Positions 52,614 through 61,600 of a stretch of 64,000 nt of DNA are shown in pieces. Origin of the DNA: Stenotrophomonas maltophilia. GTDB taxonomy: Bacteria > Pseudomonadota > Gammaproteobacteria > Xanthomonadales > Xanthomonadaceae. A program made the position numbers and the translations under genes. Where the stretch lies: positions 1,922,001 through 1,986,000 of the forward strand of contig NZ_NERD01000002.1 of assembly GCF_002799155.1 (NCBI RefSeq). Reading direction: 5' to 3'. Positions within the stretch are counted from its first letter, which is position 1. Every line of letters begins with the position of its first letter. The notes beneath the pieces were generated by a model that made no database searches, had not been told where the DNA came from, and worked only from the letters and a program-made list of their open reading frames with translations.

Positions 52614-53863
52614 GACTCCTGGCTCGCCAGCTGCACCGGGTCATGGTGACCCCAGCCCTGTACCCGCACCGGCGTGCCAGCGGTGGCCAGGTCGCCCTCG
52701 GCCTCCAGCACCACCCAGGCGTTGGCCTGCAGCATGGACATCAAACGGAATGACTCCTGCCCGGACAGCACGCGCGCACTCAGGCGCCCCTGACCGTCCA
52801 CTTCCACTCGCGCCCGCGCATGGAAGCGCAGGCCCGGCGGCGTGCGCACGTCGGCCTGCAGCGGCAGCTGCAACACGGGTTCCGGTGCCAGCCCCAGCAG
52901 GCGGCGCAGCACCGGCTCCACGAAGAAGCGCTGGCCCACGGCGGCCGAGACCGGGTTGCCGGGCAGACCGAAATACAGCGCGCCATTGGGCAGCACCGCG
53001 AACAACAGCGGCTTGCCCGGGCGGATTGCCACCTTGTGGAACACGATGCGAGCGCCACGACCACGCAGCGCATCGGGAACGAAATCGTAGCGGCCGGCCG
53101 ACACCGCGCCCGTGCTGATCAGCAGCTGCGCGCCGGCAGCCAGCGCGTCATCCAGCACCGCATTGAACGCGGCCACGTCATCACCCACCGTGCCCTGCCA
53201 GACCACCTCGGCACCGGCGGCCTGCAGGCGGCCGACCAGGTACGGTCGGTTGCTGTCACGGATCTGGCCGGATTCCAGCGTCTGCGCCGCCTCGGTCACC
53301 AGCTCCTTGCCGGTGGCGATCACCGCCGCCTTCGGCCGCGCCACCACCGCCACCTCGCCCTCGCCGATGGCATGCAGCAGGGTGCGCGCGTTGATGTCCA
53401 GTACCTGCCCAGCCTGCAGCACGCGCTCGCCATCGCTCACATCCTGGCCGCGCAGCCGCACGTTCTGGCCCGGCTTCACCGTGCCCTTCAGGGCGATGCG
53501 GGTCGGGCGTCCATCTTCGCTGGCGAGGACCTCCACGTTCTCGACCGGCACCACCGTATCCAGCCCAACCGGCATGCGCGCGCCGGTCATGATTTCCCAG
53601 GCACCCTCGCCGCCTTCGGCACCGGCATCGCCGGCCGCCTGCCAGCCCTGCACCGCGAATTCGGTACCAGCTTCGAACGTCGCGCCGTTGGCGCGCAGCG
53701 CGAAGCCGTCCATCGCCGAATTGTCGAACGGCGGCAGCGACTGCCCACTGATGACGTCACTGGCCAGGGTACGGCCTGCAGCCGCATGCAACGGCAGGTG
53801 CTCGGCCGGCAGCGGCGTGGCCGCGTCCAGCAGGTGCTGCAGGGCTTCGCTGTAGGCAATCAT
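52610..53863 (-). CDS. moeA: molybdopterin molybdenumtransferase MoeA
   Basis: ATG 53863 shares a base with the moaCB stop (TGATG). The 417-residue protein carries MoeA signatures: LPPFDNSAMDGFAL, IMTGARMPVGLDTVVPVE, ISTGAVSAGRYDFVPDAL and YFGLPGNPVSA. It inserts molybdate into adenylylated molybdopterin. It lies between moaCB and moaD in the overlapping Moco operon. Confidence 0.94.
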   Translation of the reverse strand: MIAYSEALQHLLDAATPLPAEHLPLHAAAGRTLASDVISGQSLPPFDNSAMDGFALRANGATFEAGTEFAVQGWQAAGDAGAEGGEGAWEIMTGARMPVGLDTVVPVENVEVLASEDGRPTRIALKGTVKPGQNVRLRGQDVSDGERVLQAGQVLDINARTLLHAIGEGEVAVVARPKAAVIATGKELVTEAAQTLESGQIRDSNRPYLVGRLQAAGAEVVWQGTVGDDVAAFNAVLDDALAAGAQLLISTGAVSAGRYDFVPDALRGRGARIVFHKVAIRPGKPLLFAVLPNGALYFGLPGNPVSAAVGQRFFVEPVLRRLLGLAPEPVLQLPLQADVRTPPGLRFHARARVEVDGQGRLSARVLSGQESFRLMSMLQANAWVVLEAEGDLATAGTPVRVQGWGHHDPVQLASQES

Positions 53864-54870
53864 CAGTGGCCACCACCATCGACCATCGCCAGGGCGTGGC
53901 CCAGTACCGGCGCCAGGATGTCCAGGCACTGCGCCGCCGCCTTCGGGCTGCCGGGCATTGCGAACACCAGCATATTGCCCAGCTGCACCACTTCGGCGCG
54001 GCTCAGCCAGGCCATCGGCGTGTGCTGTGCGCTCAGTGCCCGCACCATCTGCGCCAGGCCATGCACCGGCCGTGCGTTCAAGGAACGCAGCGCCTCCGGG
54101 GTCAGGTCACGCGGGCCCAGCCCGGTACCGCCGGTGCACAGGCACAGGCGCACGCCATCGGCGGCCAACGCCTGCAGGCGGCCCGCCAATGGCTCGATGC
54201 CATCGGGCAACACCTCCGCGGCCACGACCTCACCGCCCAGCTTCTTCACGCCGCTCACCAGGGTCGGGCCAGACACATCTTCATAGGTGCCCTCGCTGGC
54301 GCGATCGCTCAGCGTGATCACCGCACAGGCCGCGCCCGCCAGGCCCTTCGGCGCACGCGGCTTGAAGCGCGCGCGCTCGGCATCGTCCATGCCGTCCGGG
54401 TGCAGCCATACACCGCGCTTGCCGCCTTCCTTGAACAGCAGGCGGATGCCTTCGATGCGCAGGGCCGGTTCCACCGGCTTGCTCAGGTCGTACAGGGTCA
54501 GCAGCGCCGCGTTGACGCCAGCCAGCGCCTCCATCTCCACGCCGGTGCGCGCTTCGCTCGCGCACTCGCACCACACGCGGATCGCCTGCCGTTCCGGCAC
54601 CGGCGCGCAGAACACCTGCACCAGTTCCAGCGGCAGCGGGTGGCACAGCGGCATCAGCATCGAGGCCATCTTGGCGCCCTGCAGGCCGGCAATTTCGGCC
54701 ATCACCAGCGCATCGCCCTTGGGCAGGCGGCGCTCGACGATCAGCGGGTAGGCCACCGGGCCGGCATGCAGCTCGCCCACCGCCACCGCACGGCGGCGGG
54801 TGATGCGCTTGTCGCGGACATCGGCCATGTGGAAGGCCGCATTCAATTCCCCACTCATCGTGTTGCTCAT
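53863..54870 (-). CDS. MoaC-MoaB fusion protein (cyclic pyranopterin synthase / molybdopterin adenylyltransferase)
   Basis: ATG 54870 overlaps the moaA stop. The first ~160 of 335 residues are MoaC (FHMADVRDKRITRRRAVAVG, MPLCHPLPL, TGVEMEALAGVNAALLTLYD); the rest is MoaB/MogA (VITLSDRASEGTYEDVSGP, CTGGTGLGPRDLTPEAL, FAMPGSPKAA). MoaC finishes the pyranopterin ring after MoaA, while MoaB-type domains adenylylate molybdopterin for MoeA. The fusion joins an early and a late step of one pathway. The linker at residues ~160-170 is basic. Confidence 0.93.
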   Translation of the reverse strand: MSNTMSGELNAAFHMADVRDKRITRRRAVAVGELHAGPVAYPLIVERRLPKGDALVMAEIAGLQGAKMASMLMPLCHPLPLELVQVFCAPVPERQAIRVWCECASEARTGVEMEALAGVNAALLTLYDLSKPVEPALRIEGIRLLFKEGGKRGVWLHPDGMDDAERARFKPRAPKGLAGAACAVITLSDRASEGTYEDVSGPTLVSGVKKLGGEVVAAEVLPDGIEPLAGRLQALAADGVRLCLCTGGTGLGPRDLTPEALRSLNARPVHGLAQMVRALSAQHTPMAWLSRAEVVQLGNMLVFAMPGSPKAAAQCLDILAPVLGHALAMVDGGGH

Positions 54871-55847
54871 CCTCCGATGGAGGCCAGGTGCGGGGTCAGC
54901 CCGGTCTGGCCCTGGTGCAGTCCATGCCCGGCCGCTTTCAGGCCAAGCTGTGTGGTGATGCGTGCCAGCAGCGCGTCGTGGTCGTCGTCGCTCTGCAGCA
55001 GCGGGCGCAGCGGTACGCCGAACTCGCCGAACAGGCACAGCCGAAGATCGCCCTTGGCGGTTACCCGCAGGCGGTTGCAGCCCTTGCAGAAGTCACGCGA
55101 ATACGGGGCGATGATGCCGATGCTGCCGCGATGGTCAGGGTGGCCGAACTCCCGCGCTGGGCCGGCATCGGCCGCGCGCGGACGCTCGTGCCAGCCGGCG
55201 GCCAGCAGCTGCTCGATCACCAGGTCGGCGCGCAGGTGGTGGCGCTGGAAATAGGCTTCGTTGTCGCCGGTGCGCATCAGTTCGATGAAGCGCACGCTGA
55301 AGGGACGGTCGCGCAGGTAGTCCATCCACTGCGGCAACTCGTCGTCGTTCAGGCCGCGCAGCAGCACCGCGTTGAGCTTGATCGCCGGCAGGCCCAACGC
55401 CTGTGCCAAGGCCAGGCCCTGTTCGATCTCCGGCAGGCGGTCATGCCCGGTGATGGTCCTGAAGCGTTCGCGCTGCAGGCTGTCCATGCTCACGTTCAGC
55501 GCAGTCAGGCCGGCGCGGTGCCAGCCCGGCAGGCGCCGCGGCAGCAGGGTGCCGTTGGTGGTGATGGCCACCTTGCGGATGCCCGGCACTGCCGCCACGG
55601 TGGCGATGATCTCGTCCAGGTCCTTGCGCAGGCTGGGCTCGCCACCGGTCAGGCGGATCTTGCTCATGCCCAGCGCGGCAAACGCACGCACCAGGCGCGC
55701 GATTTCATCCACCTGCAGGAAGCGCGGGCGGCCATCGGCCTGGTAACCGTCGGGCAGGCAGTAACTGCAACGGAAGTTGCAGGCTTCGGTCAACGACAGG
55801 CGCAGGTACGGAAAGCTGCGTCCGAAACCGTCGGTGAGTTGGCTCAT
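54867..55847 (-). CDS. moaA: GTP 3',8-cyclase MoaA
   Basis: ATG 55847 gives 326 residues; a GTG at 55871 is in frame but less likely. The radical-SAM cysteines are Cys23, Cys27 and Cys30 (CNFRCSYC). The C-terminal cluster is FCKGCNRLR...LCLFG, and the protein ends in Gly-Gly, needed for catalysis with MoaC. It converts GTP to 3',8-cyclo-GTP, the first step of Moco synthesis. It is the first gene of a seven-gene operon. Confidence 0.95.
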   Translation of the reverse strand: MSQLTDGFGRSFPYLRLSLTEACNFRCSYCLPDGYQADGRPRFLQVDEIARLVRAFAALGMSKIRLTGGEPSLRKDLDEIIATVAAVPGIRKVAITTNGTLLPRRLPGWHRAGLTALNVSMDSLQRERFRTITGHDRLPEIEQGLALAQALGLPAIKLNAVLLRGLNDDELPQWMDYLRDRPFSVRFIELMRTGDNEAYFQRHHLRADLVIEQLLAAGWHERPRAADAGPAREFGHPDHRGSIGIIAPYSRDFCKGCNRLRVTAKGDLRLCLFGEFGVPLRPLLQSDDDHDALLARITTQLGLKAAGHGLHQGQTGLTPHLASIGG

Positions 55848-55954
55848 GGCTGGTCCACCTTGTTGCTCCACCGTCTTGCCTGTGCCCGGAACGGCCCGGA
55901 AACCCTCGTCTGCTGGAACGATTGCCAGAGTACGCGGCAGTCAGTTCCATGGGC

Positions 55955-55968
55955 ATGACTTAAATCAA
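55955..55968. promoter_or_regulatory. FNR-like site in the moaA / 56042 divergent region
   Basis: Minus-strand TTGAT-TTAA-GTCAT matches the FNR consensus 8/10. Its centre is about 115 bp before the moaA ATG and 80 bp before the plus-strand ATG 56042, so either gene could be its target. Confidence 0.4.
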
Positions 55969-56041
55969 TCGTCTTCGGCCCCGCGCGGCAGGCGTTGTGG
56001 CAGCATGCGGCTTTCCGTGCAGCGGGCGTGTGACAACCCTC

Positions 56042-56446
56042 ATGATGATGAACGATTTCCAGCAGCTGCTGCACGCCGCAGGCCAGCAGGCTGAACCGCA
56101 ACGCTTGCTGTTCGTATTCGTGCGCGCCGAGCTGCCCGAATCGCCCACCAGCGACCAGCGCGACCGGCATGACCGTCGCGAGGGCGGCACCCTCTCGCCG
56201 GTGCTGTGCGTGGACAAGCTGCCGGCCGAGGTGCCCAGCTTCCAGGCGCTGGCGGCCGAATCGACCACCACCGGCATCGACTGGGACCTGGTCTTCGTGG
56301 CGGCGCTGGACGGCCGCGCCGGTTTCGCCCCCAACAGCGACGAAGCCGCGCGCCCGCTGAAGCTGATGGTCAACGCCATCCATGACGGTCAGATCGGCCG
56401 CTTCGCCGCCTTCGACCGTGGCGGCGAGCCCGTTCAGTTCTATTGA
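56042..56446 (+). CDS. small conserved protein of unknown function
   Basis: The protein starts at one of three consecutive ATG codons (56042-56050) and has up to 134 residues. Visible segments are QRLLFVFVRAELPE, LSPVLCVDKLPAEVPSF, WDLVFVAALDGRAG and a C-terminal DGQIGRFAAFDRGGEPVQFY. Similar Xanthomonadaceae proteins are sometimes labelled ribonucleotide reductase subunits, but nothing here supports that function. It is divergent from moaA and overlaps the convergent small membrane gene by 7 bp. Confidence 0.75.
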   Translation: MMMNDFQQLLHAAGQQAEPQRLLFVFVRAELPESPTSDQRDRHDRREGGTLSPVLCVDKLPAEVPSFQALAAESTTTGIDWDLVFVAALDGRAGFAPNSDEAARPLKLMVNAIHDGQIGRFAAFDRGGEPVQFY

Positions 56447-56769
56447 GCCACCAGCTGCAGGGTCAGGAAGAAGATCACCAGCACGGTGTTCAGCCCCCAG
56501 GCGACGGTCAGCCCACGCGCGGCTACGCCCAGGTTGGGGTTGTGCGCGGTGGGCGCCGCCCGCCATACCGCCGGGATGATCCAGCCGGTATAGAGCAGCA
56601 GCACGGCAAATACCCCCAGCAGCAGCGTGGTGCGCTGGTTGGCCAGGGCCCAGAGGGCTACCGCCCACAGAATGTTGCTGGGAATGACGCCCTGCAGCCA
56701 GAACACACTCCAGAGGCGGGAACGGCCTTGGGTGTCGGGGGTTGGGTGCAGCGAAGCGGTCGCGGTCAT
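56440..56769 (-). CDS. small integral membrane protein of unknown function
   Basis: The 109-residue protein has about three membrane helices (ILWAVALWALAN, TTLLLGVFAVLLLYTGWIIPAVW, LNTVLVIFFLTLQLV). AAGGAG stands 5 nt before ATG. No family motif is recognised. Its 3' end overlaps that of the convergent gene at 56042. Confidence 0.75.
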   Translation of the reverse strand: MTATASLHPTPDTQGRSRLWSVFWLQGVIPSNILWAVALWALANQRTTLLLGVFAVLLLYTGWIIPAVWRAAPTAHNPNLGVAARGLTVAWGLNTVLVIFFLTLQLVAQ

Positions 56770-57104
56770 AAGTCTCCTTCTGGTTAGGAAACGTGCCGGA
56801 CCAGCCTGCGCTTGGTGGCTGGGAACGTCAACCCGAGTCGCACGTCACGCTTTGGCGCTGCTGGGGCCCGGCCAGGCTCGACTCAGCCTCGCGCGGAGCC
56901 TGTCGCCATCGCCCCTCCCCACCCGCTTCCTTTCCTCGCCCAACCTCGACACCTGTCGCAGATTGCACGGTGCGGGCGGATCACCGCGCCAGCCCGCGCT
57001 GGCAGTGCTTAACAGCGTGGGAGAATGCCGAAAGCGTCTCCAATCGAGCGATGTTTGCAACTCTTCTGATTGGCATTGCACAGCGCCAGGGACTCAGATG
57101 GCGT

Positions 57105-57139
57105 GCCACCGGAAAAGGGTGGCCGGGCTTCGAATCCCG
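57105..57139 (+). other. stem-loop plus tRNA-T-arm-like segment, copy 1
   Basis: A 6-bp hairpin (GCCACC/GGTGGC, 57105-57123) is followed by CGGG-CTTCGAAT-CCCG (57124-57139), shaped like a tRNA T arm, then GTTGGCTTT. A related segment lies inverted at 57262-57305. No full cloverleaf can be drawn, so it is not called a tRNA. The wider 56770-57336 gap holds only these elements and the hairpin at 57162-57200. Confidence 0.45.
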
Positions 57140-57161
57140 TGTTGGCTTTGAGTAAGTGCGC

Positions 57162-57200
57162 TTGCCAGCCGGCGTCACCATGCGTGGCGCCGGCTGGCAA
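57162..57200. terminator. strong symmetric hairpin
   Basis: TTGCCAGCCGGCG and CGCCGGCTGGCAA form a perfect 13-bp stem that can extend inward (CAC/GTG) to a 5-nt loop. It is centred between the two inverted T-arm-like copies. It may be a bidirectional terminator for small RNAs from both sides. Confidence 0.55.
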
Positions 57201-57261
57201 TCCGTCTGCCGGCTATGGCGGGCGGTGCGTTGGGGGCGTTCGCGCCCGCCGGCTTGAAGCC

Positions 57262-57305
57262 AACCCGGATTCGAACCACGTACCGCCCGCCACCTTTCGG
57301 GTGGC
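57262..57305 (-). other. stem-loop plus tRNA-T-arm-like segment, copy 2 (inverted)
   Basis: Read on the minus strand, this has the same order as copy 1: a hairpin GCCACC/GGTGGC (57305-57289), then GGTTCGAATCC, then GGGTTGGCTT. It stands just before the gene at 57337. It could be part of a leader, an antisense RNA or an ancient integration scar. Confidence 0.45.
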
Positions 57306-57336
57306 GGCTACCGATTGCCCTCCACGGAGCCTTGCC

Positions 57337-57711
57337 ATGAACGAATCGGACTTCCCGCATCTGCACGCCTACCGCAGCACTGCCCACGAGGACGGTCCGC
57401 CACAGGCTGCGCCCGCAGTGGACAGGAACACCTTCATTGCCAACCTCCATCGCATCGGCGTCGGTGCGGCGGCCGATGGCCAACCCTGGCCGGAGCGCCA
57501 TCAACTGCCCGGCCGCTGCCTGGCCCTGGCCGACGCCGATTGCGCGTTGAGTGGATTGCGGGTGGTGCTGGAACTGCTGCTGGCGGCGGAGCGCACCCGC
57601 CAGAACGGCGAACCGGAAGAGTACGTGGGCGACCGGGTGATGGAGGGGTTGGTCATGGCCTGCCAGTCGTTGTGCGCGCAGGCGGTGGGGCGGTTGCAGC
57701 CCGACGGGTGA
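57337..57711 (+). CDS. small hypothetical protein
   Basis: ATG 57337 with GGAG upstream gives 124 residues beginning MNESDFPHLHAYRSTAHED. The middle contains LPGRCLALADADCALSGLRVVLELLLAAERT, readable as a helical hairpin in two pieces, and the end is acidic then Cys-containing (MACQSLCAQAVGRL). No known domain is recognised and no signal peptide is present. It may be a small intracellular protein restricted to this lineage. Confidence 0.7.
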   Translation: MNESDFPHLHAYRSTAHEDGPPQAAPAVDRNTFIANLHRIGVGAAADGQPWPERHQLPGRCLALADADCALSGLRVVLELLLAAERTRQNGEPEEYVGDRVMEGLVMACQSLCAQAVGRLQPDG

Positions 57712-57756
57712 ACGCCAGGCGCAACGGCCTTCAGCGAGGAACGCTTTCAACAGGCG

Positions 57757-58092
57757 TCAATGCTCCCTGAAAGCGCTTCTCAGATCGACGCCGATGATCG
57801 GCGAGAAGTCCACCTTGCACAGTTCCAGCTCGAAGAGCTGATCGTGATTATCCAGGCACAGGGTGACTCTCACCGGCACGCCATCGGCATCGGCAAGCAT
57901 GGCCGTAGCAATGTCACTACCGAAGAGCTGGGTCGTGCTGGACAGGAACACCACGCCCTCGAATCCGACGACACCCACATCCTCCACCTGAGCGAGCGCC
58001 AGATCCTTCAACAACCGTTCGGACAGCTCGGTCGTCTCAGGCAGCAGCCTGTGGATGAGAGAAACCTCGTCGGGGGTGAGGAATCTGGGCAC
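57757..58092 (-). CDS. orphan candidate immunity protein, DUF6984-like
   Basis: GTG 58092 is preferred because AAGGA stands 6 nt upstream; a longer frame to GTG 58116 is possible. The 111-residue protein begins VPRFLTPDEVSLIHRLLPE and ends with LFELELCKVDFSPIIGVDL, a layout similar to DUF6984-type small proteins found in polymorphic toxin loci. It stands just downstream of a relic RHS fragment, so it may be the immunity gene of a lost toxin tip. Function is inferred from place. Confidence 0.65.
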   Translation of the reverse strand: MPRFLTPDEVSLIHRLLPETTELSERLLKDLALAQVEDVGVVGFEGVVFLSSTTQLFGSDIATAMLADADGVPVRVTLCLDNHDQLFELELCKVDFSPIIGVDLRSAFREH

Positions 58093-58189
58093 GGGATGTC
58101 CTTCAGGGCACTGCACCCGCCATCGGCAGATGCTCGATCCGCCATGTCCTGGCGTAGATGAGAATGACGCTTCCAGTCAAGCTGGTTTC

Positions 58190-58313
58190 GAGACGGAAAC
58201 ACTGCAGGTGACCGGTCGAAGCGGTCAGGGCAGTCCTGGGTGCTGCCTTTGGAGTGCGGCACTTGCCCGAGGCGCCCCTTGGCAGAAGCGTCGGACCACA
58301 TCACTTTATGCAT
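58190..58313 (-). pseudogene. relic RHS C-terminal fragment
   Basis: About 93 bp (58205-58297) are clearly similar, by eye near 80%, to 60326-60420 inside the intact rhs gene. Translated, it reads AKGRLGQVPHSKGSTQ where the intact protein reads AKGRLGQVLHANGSTQ. The fragment then loses the RHS frame. It marks an earlier toxin cassette or duplication. Confidence 0.75.
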
Positions 58314-58678
58314 GAAACTGCCAAAGCAGTCTTCACGTCAGAATCGCCGATATTGGACGATGCCAGCTGATCGACAAGCCCGCAAGGAATCTTAGCCTCC
58401 CCATGCTCGGGAACCGTCAGAAGATCTCCATTATGCTTCCTGGAGTTTAGTGCAACCCACACTCTTTTTTGTGGTCCCACTGAAAATCCGGCCAGCAGAT
58501 GCCCCCCAGTCTCGTCATAAATCAGGCCCGGTCCCGGCTTGCCTCTGAATTGCAGCTCCGCCGCTTGTAGAGAGGCATAAACAGGTTTATCTGCGAGCTC
58601 CCCTCTGGAAAGCCCCCTAAAGAACCAGATCGCGACGCCCACGAGAATCGCAAATATTAATATATAAATGAATTTCAC
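58301..58678 (-). CDS. candidate immunity protein for the RHS toxin
   Basis: GTG 58678 overlaps the rhs stop (GTGA), giving 125 residues. The first ~20 form one membrane helix (IYILIFAILVGVAIWFF), then a periplasmic or cytoplasmic domain (LQFRGKPGPGLIYDETGGHLLAGF, VWVALNSRKHNGDLLTVPEHG). The local DNA is visibly AT-richer than the surroundings. Position directly after an RHS toxin end is the standard place for immunity. No family is recognised. Confidence 0.75.
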   Translation of the reverse strand: MKFIYILIFAILVGVAIWFFRGLSRGELADKPVYASLQAAELQFRGKPGPGLIYDETGGHLLAGFSVGPQKRVWVALNSRKHNGDLLTVPEHGEAKIPCGLVDQLASSNIGDSDVKTALAVSCIK

Positions 58679-61600
58679 GGCCCATTCTTTCCGTCGAAGT
58701 TCTGAAGTTCCGGGGGGATCTCGCCACCCCGAAGAATGAGGGAAGTGCCGATTCGCAATGGACTAGCCAACGCGTGTGCATAGACAAATCCCGGATGGAT
58801 ATGGCCGCTCGATATAGCCACTCCGGCAGCCTCCAAAGAACTGTCCACTGCTGTTGCGCAGTTATTGGAAATAACAGAATAGTTGCCCGGATTATGCTTC
58901 CTCATCTCTGCTGCGATCGCAGCCTCTTGCTGGGGCGTAGTACGAAGTCTAACAATCTGAACAAATCTATCTTTCACTTGGGACTTCAAGTATTCGTAGG
59001 TACTCCCTCCGTAGGGATGGACAGTACCGTAGCTGAACACGCCTCCGCTTGATGTAGCTATGGCTATGTGGCCAAAAGGATTGCCATCAACCGCTCCGGA
59101 GTCGATGACCAGCGTATCAAGTCCCAGCGGATCAAGTGCGGCTACTGGGTACCCACGCGCATACGCGTAAGTGCTCACACCGCCCATCAACCCAATCGGA
59201 TCACTCTGAGAATACCGCCCCACCGCCGGGTCGTACTCGCGCTGGTAGTTGTAGAACAACCCACTCGCATCCGTCGCCTGCTGGCCCGGGAAGCGCAGCG
59301 CCAGCTCGAACGCCACACCATCGCCGTCCGGGTCTGCACTCGGAATCTGGTTGCCGAACACCTCGCTCTTGTTGCTCCACTCCCAGATCGAGACATTCCG
59401 TACCGGATCGATCACCACGCGCGGCGTGCCCAGATGATCCGGCTGCACGTAGGCCAGTTCAGGCACGCCGGTAGCCGGCACATTGATCAGCGCTACCGGA
59501 TAGTTGTCCAGCCAGATGGCCTGCTGCTGCGCCTGGCCTGTGGCCGAGTAGTTGCCCAGCCACTGCCCCGCCTCGTCATACAAGGTGATCTGTGCAGCGC
59601 CACCGGCCGGGCTGCGCAGCATGCGCTCGCCGCGATGGTTGTAGGCGTAGCTTTCCAGTACGGAATTGCCCTGCTTCACCGCGTTCATGCGGTTGGCATC
59701 GCTGTAGGTGAACGTCTTGCCGCCGATGCTGGTGGTGTTGCCCACCGCGTCATGGTTGCGCGCTTCGCCATCCACTGCGGTCAGCCGGTGGCTGGTTGCG
59801 GGATAGGTGTAGCTGGCGGTGCCTGCCGAGGTAGTCAGCGAAGTGCGATTGCCGGTGGCGTCGTAGGCATAGGTTTCGATCGGCGTGCCGGTCGTACCGT
59901 CCTGGGTCTGGGTCAGGCGGCCCAGCGTGTCGTAAGCGTACTTGGCCAGCACCGTCGAGCCTGTGCCGTTCTTCAGCTCGGTGATCGAACCGACCGGATC
60001 ATAGCCGTAGCCCAGCGACAGGCCGCCCGCGGCCGGGTCGTGCACCGCTTGCGGTCGATAGTCCAGGTCCAACGGACGCTGCAGCTGGCGGCCATTGCCG
60101 TAGGTCCAGCCGGTCGCCGGACCGAAGGCTGCATAGGTCACGTTGTTCACCACGATCTGGCGCGCCTGGCCGGGCCGGGTCAGGCCGATCTGGCTGATGC
60201 GGCCCTGGATATCACGCACGTAGTCGGCCACGCTGCCGTCGGGGTAGGTCAACGCGGTCAGGCGACCCGACTTGCTGTAGGCATAGCGCAGTGTGCTGGC
60301 CACACCATTGACGGTCTGCACCTTGCGGGTGACCTGGCCGAAGCGGTCATGGCAGTACTGGGTGCTGCCATTTGCATGCAGCACCTGCCCCAGGCGCCCC
60401 TTGGCAAAGCGCTCGTCGGCGGCGCAGGCTGCTGGCGCCACGTCGTAGTTGTAGCCCACGTCCAGATTGGGATCCGGATAGGCGACGCCGATCAGGCGGT
60501 TGAGTGCATCGTAGTGGTAGGTGGCGGTGACGCCGCGCGCATCGGTGACGGTCTTGCGATTGCCGGCCGCATCCACAGTGAAGCTGCTGGCGCCACTGTC
60601 CGGGCTGGCCTGTCCGGTCAGATCGCCGAACCCGTTGTAGGCGTAGGTGGTGTGCAGGCCCTTCGGGTCGGTGACCTGGGTGACCTGGTCCAGCGCGTTG
60701 TACTGGCTGCGGATCTCCGCCGCCACGCCGCCCACGTCCTGCAGGGTCTGGGCCAGGCGGTTCAGCGGGTCGTACTGCTGGCTGGTCACGCGCTGCAGGG
60801 CGTCGGTCACCGTCTGCGGGTTGCCGTTGGCATCGTAGGCAAAGCCGGTAGCGTGATTGCCTGCGTCCTTCAGTGCAGTCAGCTGGCCGAGCGTGTTGAA
60901 CGTCCGTGCCAGGGTGCGACGCAGGGTGCCGCCAGTATTCAGCGTGTCTTCCTTGAGGCGGTTACCAGCATTGTCCAGCGTGTAGTGAATCGTGTTGCCT
61001 GCGTTGTCCTCGATGTCTGTCAAGCGCAGCGCAGCATCGTAGACGTAGGAAACGCTGCTGCCATCCGGCTCGGTGATCTTCTGCACCTGGCCCGTCGGCC
61101 AATAGCTCAGCTGGGTGACCCGATCCTCGGCAGTGGTCGCGCCGCGTACGGTGACCGAGGTTGGCCAGCCGCGCGCATGGTACGTGTAATCGGTGACCAC
61201 GCCGTTGGCGTCCTTGACCGACAACGGCCGCCCGAACACGTCGTAGGCCAAGGTCTCGACCGTCTGGCCCAGCGCATTGGTCACGCTGCGCAGGTCGCCC
61301 TTGCGATAGCTGCAGGCGCCATTGGCCGCGCATCCCGCATCATCTGCCGGGTAGTAGGCGTAGGTAACGGCATCAACCACATCCGTGCGCGGACCATCCA
61401 CGCTCTTCAGCAGCCCTTCCACAGGGCAGCTCCCTGCCGCAGCCACGTCCGCAGCTTCGCAGTAGGTGTAGCTGGTGATGCGCGTCTGACCGGACGCGGT
61501 GTCGGTCACCGTGCTGGCCGTCGGCTGGCGTCGGGCATTGAAGGCCGTACGCACTTCGCGGCTACCGATCTGGGTGGTCAGTACCGCATTGGTTTCGACG

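Noticed and set aside
56042-56446. Ribonucleotide reductase subunit
   Set aside because: At about 134 residues without any catalytic Cys or ATP-cone motif it cannot be such a subunit.
57105-57155. tRNA gene
   Set aside because: Only a T-arm-like element is present; no acceptor, D arm or anticodon arm can be paired around it.
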